A stretch of 64,000 nt of DNA from Luteibacter pinisoli. GTDB lineage: Bacteria > Pseudomonadota > Gammaproteobacteria > Xanthomonadales > Rhodanobacteraceae. The position numbers were made by a program, and so were the translations under genes. This document shows positions 17,938 through 26,721 of the stretch, one piece after another. Location: assembly GCF_006385595.1 (NCBI RefSeq), contig NZ_CP041046.1, forward strand, positions 1,488,001 through 1,552,000. Direction: 5' to 3'. The stretch's first letter is position 1, and each line of letters opens with the position of its first letter. The notes beneath the pieces are model-generated. The model was not told the DNA's origin. It saw only the letters and a list, made by a program, of their open reading frames with translations, and did no database searches.

Positions 17938-18701
17938 GCCGGCGCATCATCCCGTGCCTGGACGTGCGCGACGGACAGGTGGTGAAGGGCGTGCGCTTTC
18001 GCGACCACGTGGTGGTCGGCGAGATCGTCGAACTGGCCCTTCGCTATCGCGACGAGGGCGCCGACGAGCTGGTGTTCTACGACATCACGGCGAGCCCCGA
18101 AGGCCGGCGCGTGGATCGCGACTGGGTCGAGCGCGTGGCGCGCGAAATCGATATTCCGTTCTGCGTGGCGGGCGGCATCCGTTCGGTCGAGGACGCGCGC
18201 GAGGTGCTGCATGCCGGTGCCGACAAGATCTCGATCAATTCGCCCGCGCTTGAGCGGCCCGAACTGGTCAGTGAGATTGCCGAGGCCTTCGGCGTGCAAT
18301 GCGTGGTGGTCGGCGTGGACAGCCTGCGCGATGACGACGGCGAATGGCGCGTGCGCCAGTACACCGGTGATCCGTCGCGGACGAAGGCCTTGCGCCGCCG
18401 CACGCTGGACTGGATTGCCGACGTGCAAGCGCTCGGCGCCGGCGAAATCGTGCTGAACTGCATGGGCACGGACGGCGTGCGCCGTGGCTACGACATCGAA
18501 CAGCTGCGCGCGGCGCGCGAGATTACCCGCGTGCCGCTCGTCGCCTCCGGCGGTGCAGGCACGCCGGCGCATTTCGCCGACGTGTTCCGCGATGCGGACG
18601 TCGATGCCGCGCTGGCCGCCAGCGTGTTCCATTCCGGCGATATCGCCATTCCCGCCCTGAAGCGCGAACTGCGCGCCCAAGGCATCGAGGTACGCGTATG
18701 A
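17931..18701 (+). CDS. hisF: Imidazole glycerol phosphate synthase, cyclase subunit
   Basis: 256 residues, a HisA-related TIM barrel that uses HisH-derived ammonia to convert PRFAR into imidazole glycerol phosphate and AICAR. Landmarks RRIIPCLDVRDGQVVKG, VAGGIRSVEDA, LNCMGTDGVRRGYD and VASGGAGTPAHF. It overlaps hisA by 7 bases and hisI by 4. Confidence 0.97.
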   Translation: MLSRRIIPCLDVRDGQVVKGVRFRDHVVVGEIVELALRYRDEGADELVFYDITASPEGRRVDRDWVERVAREIDIPFCVAGGIRSVEDAREVLHAGADKISINSPALERPELVSEIAEAFGVQCVVVGVDSLRDDDGEWRVRQYTGDPSRTKALRRRTLDWIADVQALGAGEIVLNCMGTDGVRRGYDIEQLRAAREITRVPLVASGGAGTPAHFADVFRDADVDAALAASVFHSGDIAIPALKRELRAQGIEVRV

Positions 18702-19291
18702 CTCCCGATTTCGCCAAGGGTGATGGCCTCGTGCCAGCCATCGTCCAGCACGCCCGCACCGGCGAGGTACTGATGCTGGGTTACATGGACGAGGCGGCAC
18801 TCGCAAAAACCCAGGCCACCGGCCTGGTGACGTTCTTCAGCCGCAGCAAGCAACGCCTGTGGACCAAGGGCGAGACCTCGGGCGACACGCTCGCACTGGT
18901 CGACGTGGCCATCGACTGCGATGCGGATACGTTGCTGGTGCGCGCGCTGCCCGCTGGCCCGACGTGCCATAACGGTACGTCGAGTTGCTTCGGTAACGAG
19001 GTGGTGCCGGCGCTGGGGTTCCTCGCCGAACTCGATGCGCTGGTGGCTTCGCGCCATGCCGAACGTCCGGCAGGCAGCTACACCACGTCGCTGTTCGAGG
19101 GTGGCATCCGGCGCATGGCGCAGAAGGTGGGCGAGGAGGGCGTGGAAACCGCGCTGGCCGCGGTCGCCGAAGACGACGACGCGCTGATCGGCGAAGCCGC
19201 CGACCTGGTCTTCCATCTGATGGTGGTGCTGCGCGCGCGCAACATCGGGTTCGGGCAGGTCGCCGCGAAACTCGCCTCCCGCCACCGCTAG
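18698..19291 (+). CDS. hisI: Bifunctional phosphoribosyl-AMP cyclohydrolase / phosphoribosyl-ATP pyrophosphatase
   Basis: 197 residues, a HisI-HisE fusion. The HisI part (1-110) contains VLMLGYMDEAAL, FFSRSKQRLWTKGETSG, the metal ligands DCDADTLLV and GPTCHNGTSSCF. The HisE part (about 115-197) is the all-helical pyrophosphatase with KVGEEGVETALAA. It completes steps 2 and 3 of the pathway and is the last gene of the operon; no obvious terminator separates it from the convergent gene 18 bases on. Confidence 0.97.
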   Translation: MTPDFAKGDGLVPAIVQHARTGEVLMLGYMDEAALAKTQATGLVTFFSRSKQRLWTKGETSGDTLALVDVAIDCDADTLLVRALPAGPTCHNGTSSCFGNEVVPALGFLAELDALVASRHAERPAGSYTTSLFEGGIRRMAQKVGEEGVETALAAVAEDDDALIGEAADLVFHLMVVLRARNIGFGQVAAKLASRHR

Positions 19292-19309
19292 GGTGCCGGG
19301 AGGGGGATC

Positions 19310-19651
19310 TCAGAGAATGGCGAGGACCGCTTCCGGGGGGCGGCCGATGGCCGCCCTGGTGCCGTTGAGGAACACCGGGCGCTCAATCAGCTTCGGGTGT
19401 TCCACCATGTAGTTCACCAGCTCGGCGTGGCTGGCCTGCGCCGGCACGCCGGCGTAGTCGTCCTCGCCCTTGCGCATGAGTGCGCGCGGCTCGAGGCCAA
19501 GCAGGCCGAGCACCCGCTCCAGCTCCACCGCGGACGGCGGTGCCTTCAGGTACTCGACGATGACCGGCTCGATGCCGTGCTGCTGGAGCAGCGCCAGGGT
19601 CTCCCGCGATTTGGAGCATCGCGGGTTATGCCAAAGCGTCGGTGCGCTCAC
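19310..19651 (-). CDS. arsC: ArsC/YfgD-family glutaredoxin-type reductase
   Basis: 113 residues, GTG start. The thioredoxin-like fold of the ArsC family has Cys12 in WHNPRCSKSRETLALL, the active-site cysteine, and the arginine-rich partner region ERPVFLNGTRAAIGRPPEAVL. It would reduce arsenate with glutathione/glutaredoxin; many chromosomal YfgD-type members outside ars operons have no proven arsenate role. It follows rluB by 11 bases in the scpA-scpB-rluB line, with no ars genes nearby. Confidence 0.85.
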   Translation of the reverse strand: MSAPTLWHNPRCSKSRETLALLQQHGIEPVIVEYLKAPPSAVELERVLGLLGLEPRALMRKGEDDYAGVPAQASHAELVNYMVEHPKLIERPVFLNGTRAAIGRPPEAVLAIL

Positions 19652-19662
19652 GGGGGCGTGGG

Positions 19663-20070
19663 TCAGAAGTTGCCGCCGCGGTTACCACCGCGGTTGCCGC
19701 CACCACCACCGCCGCTGCGCGGTCCGCGATTACCGCCGCCCTGGCCGCCACGGTTACCACCGCCACCGCCACCCGGGCCGCGCGGGCCACGGTTGCCGCC
19801 CGCGCCGCCACCGGCATTGCCGGAGCCGCGGTTGCCGCCAGCGCGGCTCGGGCCGCCCTGGCCGCCCATGGCGCGATTACCACCGCCCTGGCCGCCACCA
19901 GCGGCGCGGTTGCCGCCACCCTGGCCGCCGAAGGAACGGTTACCACCGCCCTGGCCACCGGCAGCGCGATTGCCGCCGCCCTGGCCACCGGGGCCCGAAC
20001 GCGGGCCGCGATTGCCGCCACCACGGTTGCCATCGACATTGCCGTTGGCGTTGCCGCCATGGCCGCCACC
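19663..20070. repeat. Imperfect tandem repeats encoding the RluB Gly-Asn-Arg tail
   Basis: Degenerate units of roughly 24-30 bases based on GGTGGTAACCGC/GGCCAGGGCGGC (coding strand) encode GGQGGGNR variants. The third codon positions vary between units, which suggests age or selection on protein rather than recent DNA slippage. Confidence 0.7.
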
Positions 20071-21219
20071 GGTGCGGCTGTCGCCAGCGAACCAGGTGCG
20101 CATCGCGGGCAGTTCCTGGCCCGGCGCCACGCGGCGCGAGGAGGGCTTGCGCGGCTTGGACGAACGATCCGGACGATCGACGTTGCCGTTGACTTCGCGG
20201 CCACCGCCACCGGGGCCACGGCCACGGCCGCCCTTGCCGCCACGGCCCGGCGTGTCGTCACGCAGGCGATCGAACGCGGTGAGTTCACGCGCTTCATCGT
20301 GGCGTGCCGAGCTCCAGGCGCCGGTGGTGCCCTTGTCGGGGCGGTATTCGGTGACGTGGCGCGGTGCGCGGCGCTGGTGCACCACGGCGCTCAGCGTGAG
20401 CACCGGGGCCGGTGCGCCGAGGCCGGCGCGTTCGCGCAGGGCCTTGATCGCGGTTTCGTCCAGCGACTCGCAGTCGCCACGGCGCAGGGCGCGCGGCAGT
20501 TCCACGGTGCCGTAGCGGATGCGCTTGAGGCGGCTGACCAGGAAGCCCTGCGAATCCCACAGGCGGCGGACTTCGCGGTTGCGGCCTTCGCGGATGGTGA
20601 CGCGGAACCAGCTGTGGCTGCCGCCGCGGCTGATCGTGGCGATTTCGTCGAAGCGGGCGGGGCCATCTTCCAGCTCCACGCCGGCCTTGAGGCGCTCGAT
20701 CATTTCGTCGGGCACTTCGCCGTGCACGCGGCAGAGGTATTCACGCTCCAGGCCGCTCTTCGGATGCATCAGCGCGTTGGCGAGTTCGCCATCGGTGGTG
20801 AGCAGGAGCAGGCCGGTGGTGTTGATATCGAGGCGGCCCACGGCGACCCAGCGCGCACCCTTCAGGCGCGGCAGCTGTTCGAACACGGTGGGGCGGCCTT
20901 CGGTGTCGTCGCGGGTGGTCACCACGCCTTCGGGCTTGTGGTAGACGAGCACTTCGGCGTCGTCGCGGCTATCGGTGGCAACGACAAACTGCTTGCCGTC
21001 CAGGACGACGCGGTCGCCGGCGTGGACGCTGGCACCGATGGTGGCGACGGTGCCGTTGACTTCGACATCGCCCGCCTGGATGCGCTGCTCGAGCATCCGG
21101 CGCGAGCCGAGCCCGGCGTTGGCCAGCACCTTGTGCAGGCGTTCTTCGAGCTGGGCGCCGTCGTCGGCGCGGGTTTCATTGCGCTTGAGGCTTAGTACGG
21201 AACGTTGTGGCGCATTCAT
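19663..21219 (-). CDS. rluB: 23S rRNA pseudouridine(2605) synthase RluB with long Gly/Asn/Arg-rich tail
   Basis: 518 residues; typical RluB is about 290. An S4 RNA-binding domain (25-75, RLHKVLANAGLGSRRMLEQR) is followed by the RsuA/RluB catalytic domain with VGRLDINTTGLLLLT (catalytic Asp) and REYLCRVHG. From about residue 330 the chain is low complexity, dominated by GGQGGGNR-like units, basic and presumably disordered; such tails bind RNA nonspecifically. The ATG overlaps the scpB stop by 4 bases. Confidence 0.93.
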   Translation of the reverse strand: MNAPQRSVLSLKRNETRADDGAQLEERLHKVLANAGLGSRRMLEQRIQAGDVEVNGTVATIGASVHAGDRVVLDGKQFVVATDSRDDAEVLVYHKPEGVVTTRDDTEGRPTVFEQLPRLKGARWVAVGRLDINTTGLLLLTTDGELANALMHPKSGLEREYLCRVHGEVPDEMIERLKAGVELEDGPARFDEIATISRGGSHSWFRVTIREGRNREVRRLWDSQGFLVSRLKRIRYGTVELPRALRRGDCESLDETAIKALRERAGLGAPAPVLTLSAVVHQRRAPRHVTEYRPDKGTTGAWSSARHDEARELTAFDRLRDDTPGRGGKGGRGRGPGGGGREVNGNVDRPDRSSKPRKPSSRRVAPGQELPAMRTWFAGDSRTGGGHGGNANGNVDGNRGGGNRGPRSGPGGQGGGNRAAGGQGGGNRSFGGQGGGNRAAGGGQGGGNRAMGGQGGPSRAGGNRGSGNAGGGAGGNRGPRGPGGGGGGNRGGQGGGNRGPRSGGGGGGNRGGNRGGNF

Positions 21220-21974
21220 GCGCGTGACTCCTCGGGGTTCTGCTCGGCGCCGTCACTGTCGGTGGCGCCGTCGGGGTTCTCTGCCTCATCGGCAGTGTGG
21301 GAAGCCGCGGCGATGTCGTCATCGCCGGCGGGCGGTTCGTTGGCGGGCTGGTCGGTATCGTCGCCCTCGTTGCCCTCATCGGGCAGGGCGGCACGGGCCG
21401 GCACGCTTGCCGCATCGCCTTCAAAGCGCATCTGCGGGTTGAGCTCTTCAAGGTCGCGGATCTCCGACAAAGGCGGAAGGTTGTCCAGCGACTTGAGGTT
21501 GAAGTAATCCAGGAACATGCGGGTGGTGCCGAACAGCGCCGGGCGGCCCGGCACGTCGCGGTAACCCACCACGCGGATCCATTCGCGTTCCTCGAGCGTC
21601 TTGATGATGTTCGAGGAGACCACCACGCCGCGGATCTGTTCAATCTCCGGGCGGGTAATCGGCTGGCGGTAGGCAATCAGCGCCAGCGTTTCGAGCAGTG
21701 CGCGTGAGTAGCGGCTGGGCTTTTCCGCCCACATCCGCGATACCCAGCCGTGGACGTCGCGCTTGACCTGGTAGCGCCACCCGGAGGCGACCTCCAGCAG
21801 TTCCACGCCGCGGCCGTCGCAATCGGCGGCCAGTGCCTCCAGCGCCGCCTTGAGCTCGTCCGTGCCGACTTCCTCGTCCTCGCCGAAAATCGCCTTGAGC
21901 TGGAGGATGGTCATCGGCTGGGTGGACGCCAGCAGCGCCGCTTCCACGATGGGTTTGAGTTGTTCGGGTTGCAT
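21216..21974 (-). CDS. scpB: Segregation and condensation protein B
   Basis: 252 residues. Two winged-helix domains span about 1-170 (LKPIVEAALLAST and ALLETLALIAYRQPITRPEIEQIRG are family hallmarks), then an acidic Asp/Glu/Ala-rich C-terminal extension of about 70 residues. ScpB dimers join ScpA and SMC in the condensin complex that organises the chromosome. It follows scpA after 68 bases and overlaps rluB. Confidence 0.95.
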   Translation of the reverse strand: MQPEQLKPIVEAALLASTQPMTILQLKAIFGEDEEVGTDELKAALEALAADCDGRGVELLEVASGWRYQVKRDVHGWVSRMWAEKPSRYSRALLETLALIAYRQPITRPEIEQIRGVVVSSNIIKTLEEREWIRVVGYRDVPGRPALFGTTRMFLDYFNLKSLDNLPPLSEIRDLEELNPQMRFEGDAASVPARAALPDEGNEGDDTDQPANEPPAGDDDIAAASHTADEAENPDGATDSDGAEQNPEESRA

Positions 21975-22042
21975 AGGCCTTGGGATGTGCCGTGCCCCTG
22001 GGGCGCGGTGGGTTCGTACGCGGGAGTGGCCCGTCTGGGCCG

Positions 22043-22930
22043 TCAGGCGAGCGCCTCTTCGGGCTCGGCCTCCGTCTGTACCTTGGTCTTCAGGTAGATC
22101 GGGCCCAGGGCTTCTTCCTGGACGATCTCGACGAGCATTTCCTTGGCGAGCTCCAGCATGGCCAGGAAGGTGACCACGACACCGAGCCGGCCTTCGCTGA
22201 CGTCGAACAGCGTTTCGAACCGGTGGAAACCGCCGGTGCCCAGCGAGCTGAGCAGGTCGCCCATGCGCTGGCGGACGCTGAGCGGCTCACGCTGGATCGC
22301 ATGGTGCGTGAACAGGTCGGCGCGCTTCAGCACATCCTTGAGCGCGAGCAACATCTCCTTGAGGTCCAGCGGGGGCGGCACGCGCACCACGTTGTGTTCG
22401 CCGATGAAGGCATGCACCACGGTGGTATCGCGTTCCAGGCGCGGCAACTCTTCGATATCCAGCGCGGCCTTCTTGAACCGTTCGTACTCCTGCAGGCGGC
22501 GCACCAGCTCCGCACGCGGGTCGTCTTCCAGGCCTTCCTCGGCCGGCGGGCGGGGCAGCAGCAACCTGGATTTGATCTCCGCCAGGATGGCGGCCATCAG
22601 CAGGTATTCCGCCGCGAGCTCCAGCCGCATCACCTCGCGCATCATGTCGATGTAGTCCATGTACTGCCGGGTGATCTCGGCGACAGGGATGTCGAGGATG
22701 TCCAGGTTTTGCCTGCGGATCAGGTAAAGCAAAAGGTCCAGCGGGCCTTCAAACGATTCGAGGATGACTTCCAGCGCGTCGGGCGGGATGTACAGATCCT
22801 GTGGCATCTGCAGCACAGGCTGCCCGCGTACGAGCGCGAGTGGCATTTCCTGCTGCTGGGGAACACCGGCAAAGGCATTCCGCTCGGTTTCGACCACCTG
22901 GACTTCGGTTGTCTCGTTAGTCATCGGCAC
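22043..22930 (-). CDS. scpA: Segregation and condensation protein A (kleisin)
   Basis: 295 residues from GTG at 22930; an in-frame ATG at 22924 would remove two residues. The kleisin signature FEGPLDLLLYLIRRQNLDILDIPVAEIT is present (shown in the region about 78-106), followed by the MRLELAAEYLLMAAILAEIKS helices and a C-terminal winged helix from about 205 that binds the SMC head. It heads the leftward scpA-scpB-rluB-arsC line. Confidence 0.95.
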   Translation of the reverse strand: MPMTNETTEVQVVETERNAFAGVPQQQEMPLALVRGQPVLQMPQDLYIPPDALEVILESFEGPLDLLLYLIRRQNLDILDIPVAEITRQYMDYIDMMREVMRLELAAEYLLMAAILAEIKSRLLLPRPPAEEGLEDDPRAELVRRLQEYERFKKAALDIEELPRLERDTTVVHAFIGEHNVVRVPPPLDLKEMLLALKDVLKRADLFTHHAIQREPLSVRQRMGDLLSSLGTGGFHRFETLFDVSEGRLGVVVTFLAMLELAKEMLVEIVQEEALGPIYLKTKVQTEAEPEEALA

Positions 22931-23241
22931 ACGTCAGAAGGGCCGCCTTCAAGCGACCAGGAACGCAAGCAACAAATCGATGCCGTCCGGCGGCTCCACC
23001 GCCACCTCGCCGGGCATGCCGCGTATCGTCGCCGACGAACGGAAGGCATGGCCGCTGGACACCCCAGGAGGGTCACCGTCTGTGAGAAATCGCCGGGAGC
23101 AGGCCAACGACGGCCCAAACTGCAGGCCGGGAGGGCGGGACGCCCGAATAAGTTCACCCGATTGACGCACAGGGTATAGCGTGTGCCAGCGCAAGTCCAG
23201 CGGGCGGCCCCTCACGGGCCGTGATCCGGCAGAATACGCGC
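22931..23241. other. Divergent intergenic region between scpA and dinB
   Basis: About 310 bases that must hold two divergent promoters. Open frames here are not gene-like. A weak rightward pair, TTCACC-N16-TATAGC around 23154-23181, could serve dinB. A GGCCC-CTCAC-GGGCC hairpin lies near 23204. I see no LexA box. Confidence 0.45.
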
Positions 23242-24429
23242 ATGCCTCCCGCACCGCGCGCCATCATCCACGTCGACATGGATGCGTTCTACGCCTCCGT
23301 GGAGGAGCTGGACGACCCCTCGCTGGTCGGCAAGCCCGTGATCATCGGCGGCCTGGGCCGGCGCGGCGTGGTCTCCACGGCCAACTACGTGGCCCGGACG
23401 TTCGGCGTGCGCTCGGCCATGCCCACCTCGGAGGCCCGGCGCCTGTGCCCCCAGGCGGTGTACATCCACCCGCGCCACGACCGCTACGCGGCCATCTCCG
23501 CCGTAGTGTTCGAAATCTTCGCCGAGGTCACCCCGATGATCGAAGGCCTCTCGCTGGACGAGGCCTTCCTCGATGTGACCGGCAGTCTGCGGCTTTTCTC
23601 ATCCATCGAGGCGATGGGTCGCAAGGTGAAGGAGACGATCAAGGCGCGGACGGGCCTGAACGCCTCCGTGGGCATGGCCCATAACAAGCTGCTGGCCAAG
23701 CTGGGCAGCGAACTGTCCAAGCCGAATGGCTTCCTGCATATCCAGCCGGACGAGGTGCGTGGCTACCTGGACCCGCTGCCCGTCGGCCGGATGTGGACGG
23801 TGGGCAAGGTGGCCGAAGAGGCCCTGCACGCAGTGGGCATCCGCACCATCGGCGACCTGCTGCGGGCCGACGCCTGGCGGCTGAACAAGGCGGTGGGCGA
23901 GCGCCACGCCGCCCAGCTGCGCACGCTGTGCCTCGGCGAGGACCACCGCCCGGTAGTCACGGATGCCCCGGAAGTCTCCATCGGCTCGGAGTGGACCTTC
24001 GACCTGGACGTGGACGACCTGGCGATCGCCGAGGCCTGGCTGCTGCGCCAGTGCGAGCGGGTAGGGGCCCGGGCACGCGGGCGCGAGATCAAGGCGCGCA
24101 CGGTGTCGGTGAAGCTGCGCGAGCCGCCCTTCGTCACCCACAGCCGGCAGGCGCAACTGCCCGTTCCCGGCAACGCCACGCCCGACATTTATGCCGTGGC
24201 ACGGCGCTTGCTACACGTCTGGTGGCACCAGCAACCGCGGCCGCGGCTTCGCCTGCTGGGTGTCACGCTTTCAGGCTTTGACGCGCGTCACGGTGACGAA
24301 CAACAGGATATGTTTGCCGCCCCGGCCGCGGAAATACGCTCTGACGGCGTGCAGGACCGCATCAACGAGCGCTTCGGAGCCGGAGCACTGGTGAGGGCGG
24401 GCGTACTAAAAACGCGCGGGCGGGAGTGA
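23242..24429 (+). CDS. dinB: DNA polymerase IV
   Basis: 395 residues, Y-family translesion polymerase. The catalytic acidic residues are in HVDMDAFYASVEE and LSLDEAFLDVTGS. Little-finger and thumb regions are complete, and a QQDMF segment near residue 357 resembles a beta-clamp binding pentapeptide. The ATG at 23242 is preferred over GTG at 23221, since family members start just before IIHVDMDAF. No SOS operator is visible upstream. Confidence 0.95.
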   Translation: MPPAPRAIIHVDMDAFYASVEELDDPSLVGKPVIIGGLGRRGVVSTANYVARTFGVRSAMPTSEARRLCPQAVYIHPRHDRYAAISAVVFEIFAEVTPMIEGLSLDEAFLDVTGSLRLFSSIEAMGRKVKETIKARTGLNASVGMAHNKLLAKLGSELSKPNGFLHIQPDEVRGYLDPLPVGRMWTVGKVAEEALHAVGIRTIGDLLRADAWRLNKAVGERHAAQLRTLCLGEDHRPVVTDAPEVSIGSEWTFDLDVDDLAIAEAWLLRQCERVGARARGREIKARTVSVKLREPPFVTHSRQAQLPVPGNATPDIYAVARRLLHVWWHQQPRPRLRLLGVTLSGFDARHGDEQQDMFAAPAAEIRSDGVQDRINERFGAGALVRAGVLKTRGRE

Positions 24430-24488
24430 CCGGACTGCGCTAATGTGTCCGTTTGTGACACGGAAGGTAAGTTTCGTGGAGTGCGGTC

Positions 24489-24893
24489 ATGCCGACCGTA
24501 GTCGTAAACCGCCAGAAGGCAGGATGGGTAGAAAAGGCCATGGCTGACAAGGAAGGCCCGAACGTGCGTTATCGCCATGCAAGGATGAAGGTGCAGACCG
24601 CGGTGCTGATGAGCCGCGGCGGTGAAGCACACCCGACCGACCTGGTGGACATTTCAGCCACCGGTGCCCTGCTGCGCCGCCCGTCGGGCTGGCGTGGCGA
24701 ACCAGGCCAGACCTGGATCCTCGACATGGTGTTTGGCCATGACCTGCACATCAATGTGGAGGCCAGGGTCGTGCGCGTTGGCGCGCGGCAGATCGGGATG
24801 GAGTATTCCCTTATCCCCGAGCACAAGCAGGCTCCGCTGTGGGAGCTGCTTGGCGGTTACGCCGATACGCTCGAGGCCTGGACGGACGAGTAA
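24489..24893 (+). CDS. PilZ-domain protein
   Basis: 134 residues. The domain spans about 25-120: an arginine cluster RYRHAR (27-32) and DISATG (54-59) correspond to the two c-di-GMP contact motifs RxxxR and (D/N)xSxxG. The first motif is slightly off register (Tyr28 where Arg is usual), so binding is likely but not certain. Single-domain PilZ proteins act as c-di-GMP effectors in motility, adhesion or exopolysaccharide control. It stands alone, convergent with fadD. Confidence 0.85.
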   Translation: MPTVVVNRQKAGWVEKAMADKEGPNVRYRHARMKVQTAVLMSRGGEAHPTDLVDISATGALLRRPSGWRGEPGQTWILDMVFGHDLHINVEARVVRVGARQIGMEYSLIPEHKQAPLWELLGGYADTLEAWTDE

Positions 24894-24899
24894 CGTTCG

Positions 24900-26597
24900 T
24901 CAGGCTTGCGCGGCTTTTCGCTTTGCGCGGTCTTCGTCGCGCAGTTCGCGGCGGAGGATCTTGCCCACGTTCGTCTTCGGCAGCGAATCGCGGAATTCGA
25001 TCTGCTTGGGGCGCTTGTAGCCGGTGAGCTTCTCGCGGCAGAACTCCTTCAGCGCCTCTTCCGTCAGCGAAGGATCCTTCCTGACGACGAACAGCTTCAC
25101 CACCTCGCCCGAATGCTCGTCATCGATGCCCACGGCAGCGACTTCGGCCACGCCGGGGTGGCTCATGACGATGTCTTCGATCTCGTTCGGGTACACGTTG
25201 AAACCCGATACCAGGATCATGTCCTTCTTGCGATCGACGATGTAGAGGTAGCCGTTGGCGTCCATCTTCGCGATGTCGCCGGTGCGCAGCCAGCCGTTGG
25301 CGTCGAGCACCTTGGCCGTCTCGTCGGGCTTGTTCCAGTAGCCCTTCATCACCTGCGGGCCCTTGATGCACAGCTCGCCCACTTCGCCCACCGGCAGCGG
25401 GATGCCGTCGTCGGACCAGATCTGCACGTAGGTCGACGGAATGGGCAGGCCGATGGAGCCGTTGTATTCCTTCAGGTCCAGCGGATTGATGCAGGCCGCC
25501 GGCGAGGTTTCGGTCAGCCCGTACGCCTCGGCCAGGGTCACGCCGGTGGTCTTCTTCCAGCGCTCGGCCACGGCGCGCTGCACGGCCATGCCGCCGCCGA
25601 GTGACAGGTGCAGGCGCGAGAAATCGAGCTCGGCGAAACCCGGGGTGTTCAGCAGGCCATTGAACAGCGTGTTGACGCCGGTGATCGCCGTGAACTTCTC
25701 CTTGGAGAGTTCCTTGACGAACCCCTTCATGTCGCGCGGGTTGGTGATCAGCAGGTTCATCGCACCCATGCGGGTGAAGACCAGGCCGTTCGCCGTCAGC
25801 GAGAAGATGTGATACAGCGGCAGCGCGGTGACGATGATCTCTTCGCCCATTTTCGCCGAGCCGCTGATCCAGGCGTCCGCCTGCAGCATGTTCGCGATCA
25901 TGTTGCGGTGGGTGAGCATGGCGCCCTTGGCCACGCCCGTGGTGCCGCCGGTGTACTGCAGGAACGCGATGTCATCGTGGCTCACGTCCACGTTGGGCAG
26001 GGGGTGGGCCTTGCCGCGCGAGAGGGCATCGCTGAAACGGGTGTTCTTCGGCAGGTGGAACGCCGGCACTTCCTTGCGGACGTGCTTGACCACGAAGTTG
26101 ATGATGCTGCCCTTGGGGAAGCCCACCAGGTCGCCCACCGCGGTGGTGACGACGTGCTCGATCGCGGTGCCGGGCAGGGCTTCCTGCACGGTGTGCGCGA
26201 AGTTGTCGAGGACGACCAGCGCCTTGGCGCCGGAGTCGGCCAGCTGGTGGTGCAGCTCGCGGGCCGTGTAGAGCGGATTGGTGTTGACCACCGTCAGGCC
26301 CAGGCGCAGCGCGCCGAACAGGGCCACGGGGTACTGCAGGAGGTTCGGGAGCATGATGGCGAGGCGATCGCCCTTCTTCAGCCCGAGCTCCCCGGAGAGG
26401 AAGCCGGCGAAGGCGGCCGAGAGTTCGTCGATCTGCCCGTAGGTCAGGACCTTCCCGAAATTCTTGAACGCAGGGCGCTCACGAAATTTCTGAAATGATT
26501 CTTCGAACACCGCCGCAACGGAGCGGTACGCGTTGACGTCGATGTCGGCGGGGATCCCGGCCGGGTAGTGGTCAAGCCACGGGCGCTCGTTGCTCAT
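24900..26597 (-). CDS. fadD: Long-chain fatty-acid--CoA ligase
   Basis: 565 residues from ATG at 26597; longer open frame upstream overlaps a convincing gene on the other strand and is rejected. It activates fatty acids through an acyl-adenylate. The AMP/P-loop motif YTGGTTGVAKGAMLTH, AYGLTETSP, the GWLRTGDIAKMDANGYLYI hinge region and the C-terminal lysine region GYKRPKQIEF are all present. Peripheral inner-membrane enzyme of fatty acid uptake and beta-oxidation. Confidence 0.95.
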   Translation of the reverse strand: MSNERPWLDHYPAGIPADIDVNAYRSVAAVFEESFQKFRERPAFKNFGKVLTYGQIDELSAAFAGFLSGELGLKKGDRLAIMLPNLLQYPVALFGALRLGLTVVNTNPLYTARELHHQLADSGAKALVVLDNFAHTVQEALPGTAIEHVVTTAVGDLVGFPKGSIINFVVKHVRKEVPAFHLPKNTRFSDALSRGKAHPLPNVDVSHDDIAFLQYTGGTTGVAKGAMLTHRNMIANMLQADAWISGSAKMGEEIIVTALPLYHIFSLTANGLVFTRMGAMNLLITNPRDMKGFVKELSKEKFTAITGVNTLFNGLLNTPGFAELDFSRLHLSLGGGMAVQRAVAERWKKTTGVTLAEAYGLTETSPAACINPLDLKEYNGSIGLPIPSTYVQIWSDDGIPLPVGEVGELCIKGPQVMKGYWNKPDETAKVLDANGWLRTGDIAKMDANGYLYIVDRKKDMILVSGFNVYPNEIEDIVMSHPGVAEVAAVGIDDEHSGEVVKLFVVRKDPSLTEEALKEFCREKLTGYKRPKQIEFRDSLPKTNVGKILRRELRDEDRAKRKAAQA

Positions 26598-26721
26598 GTA
26601 CGGGACAAACTCCAGGAAAGTGGCGCTCGTACGGCAGGCCCGTCGTACGATAGGCAGGATTGGAGCATACGCTCGCGTATAGCGGCAAGCCGCATCGCAG
26701 CGAGGCGAGGAGACGGAAAAC

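Noticed and set aside
19663..20070. Tandem repeats as a CRISPR array
   Set aside because: The repeats are in frame with rluB, degenerate, and have no unique spacers; no cas genes nearby.
19642..21195. Long plus-strand frame opposite rluB (517 codons, Ala-rich)
   Set aside because: A shadow of the Gly/Asn/Arg-rich rluB frame; composition is repetitive and no start signals exist.
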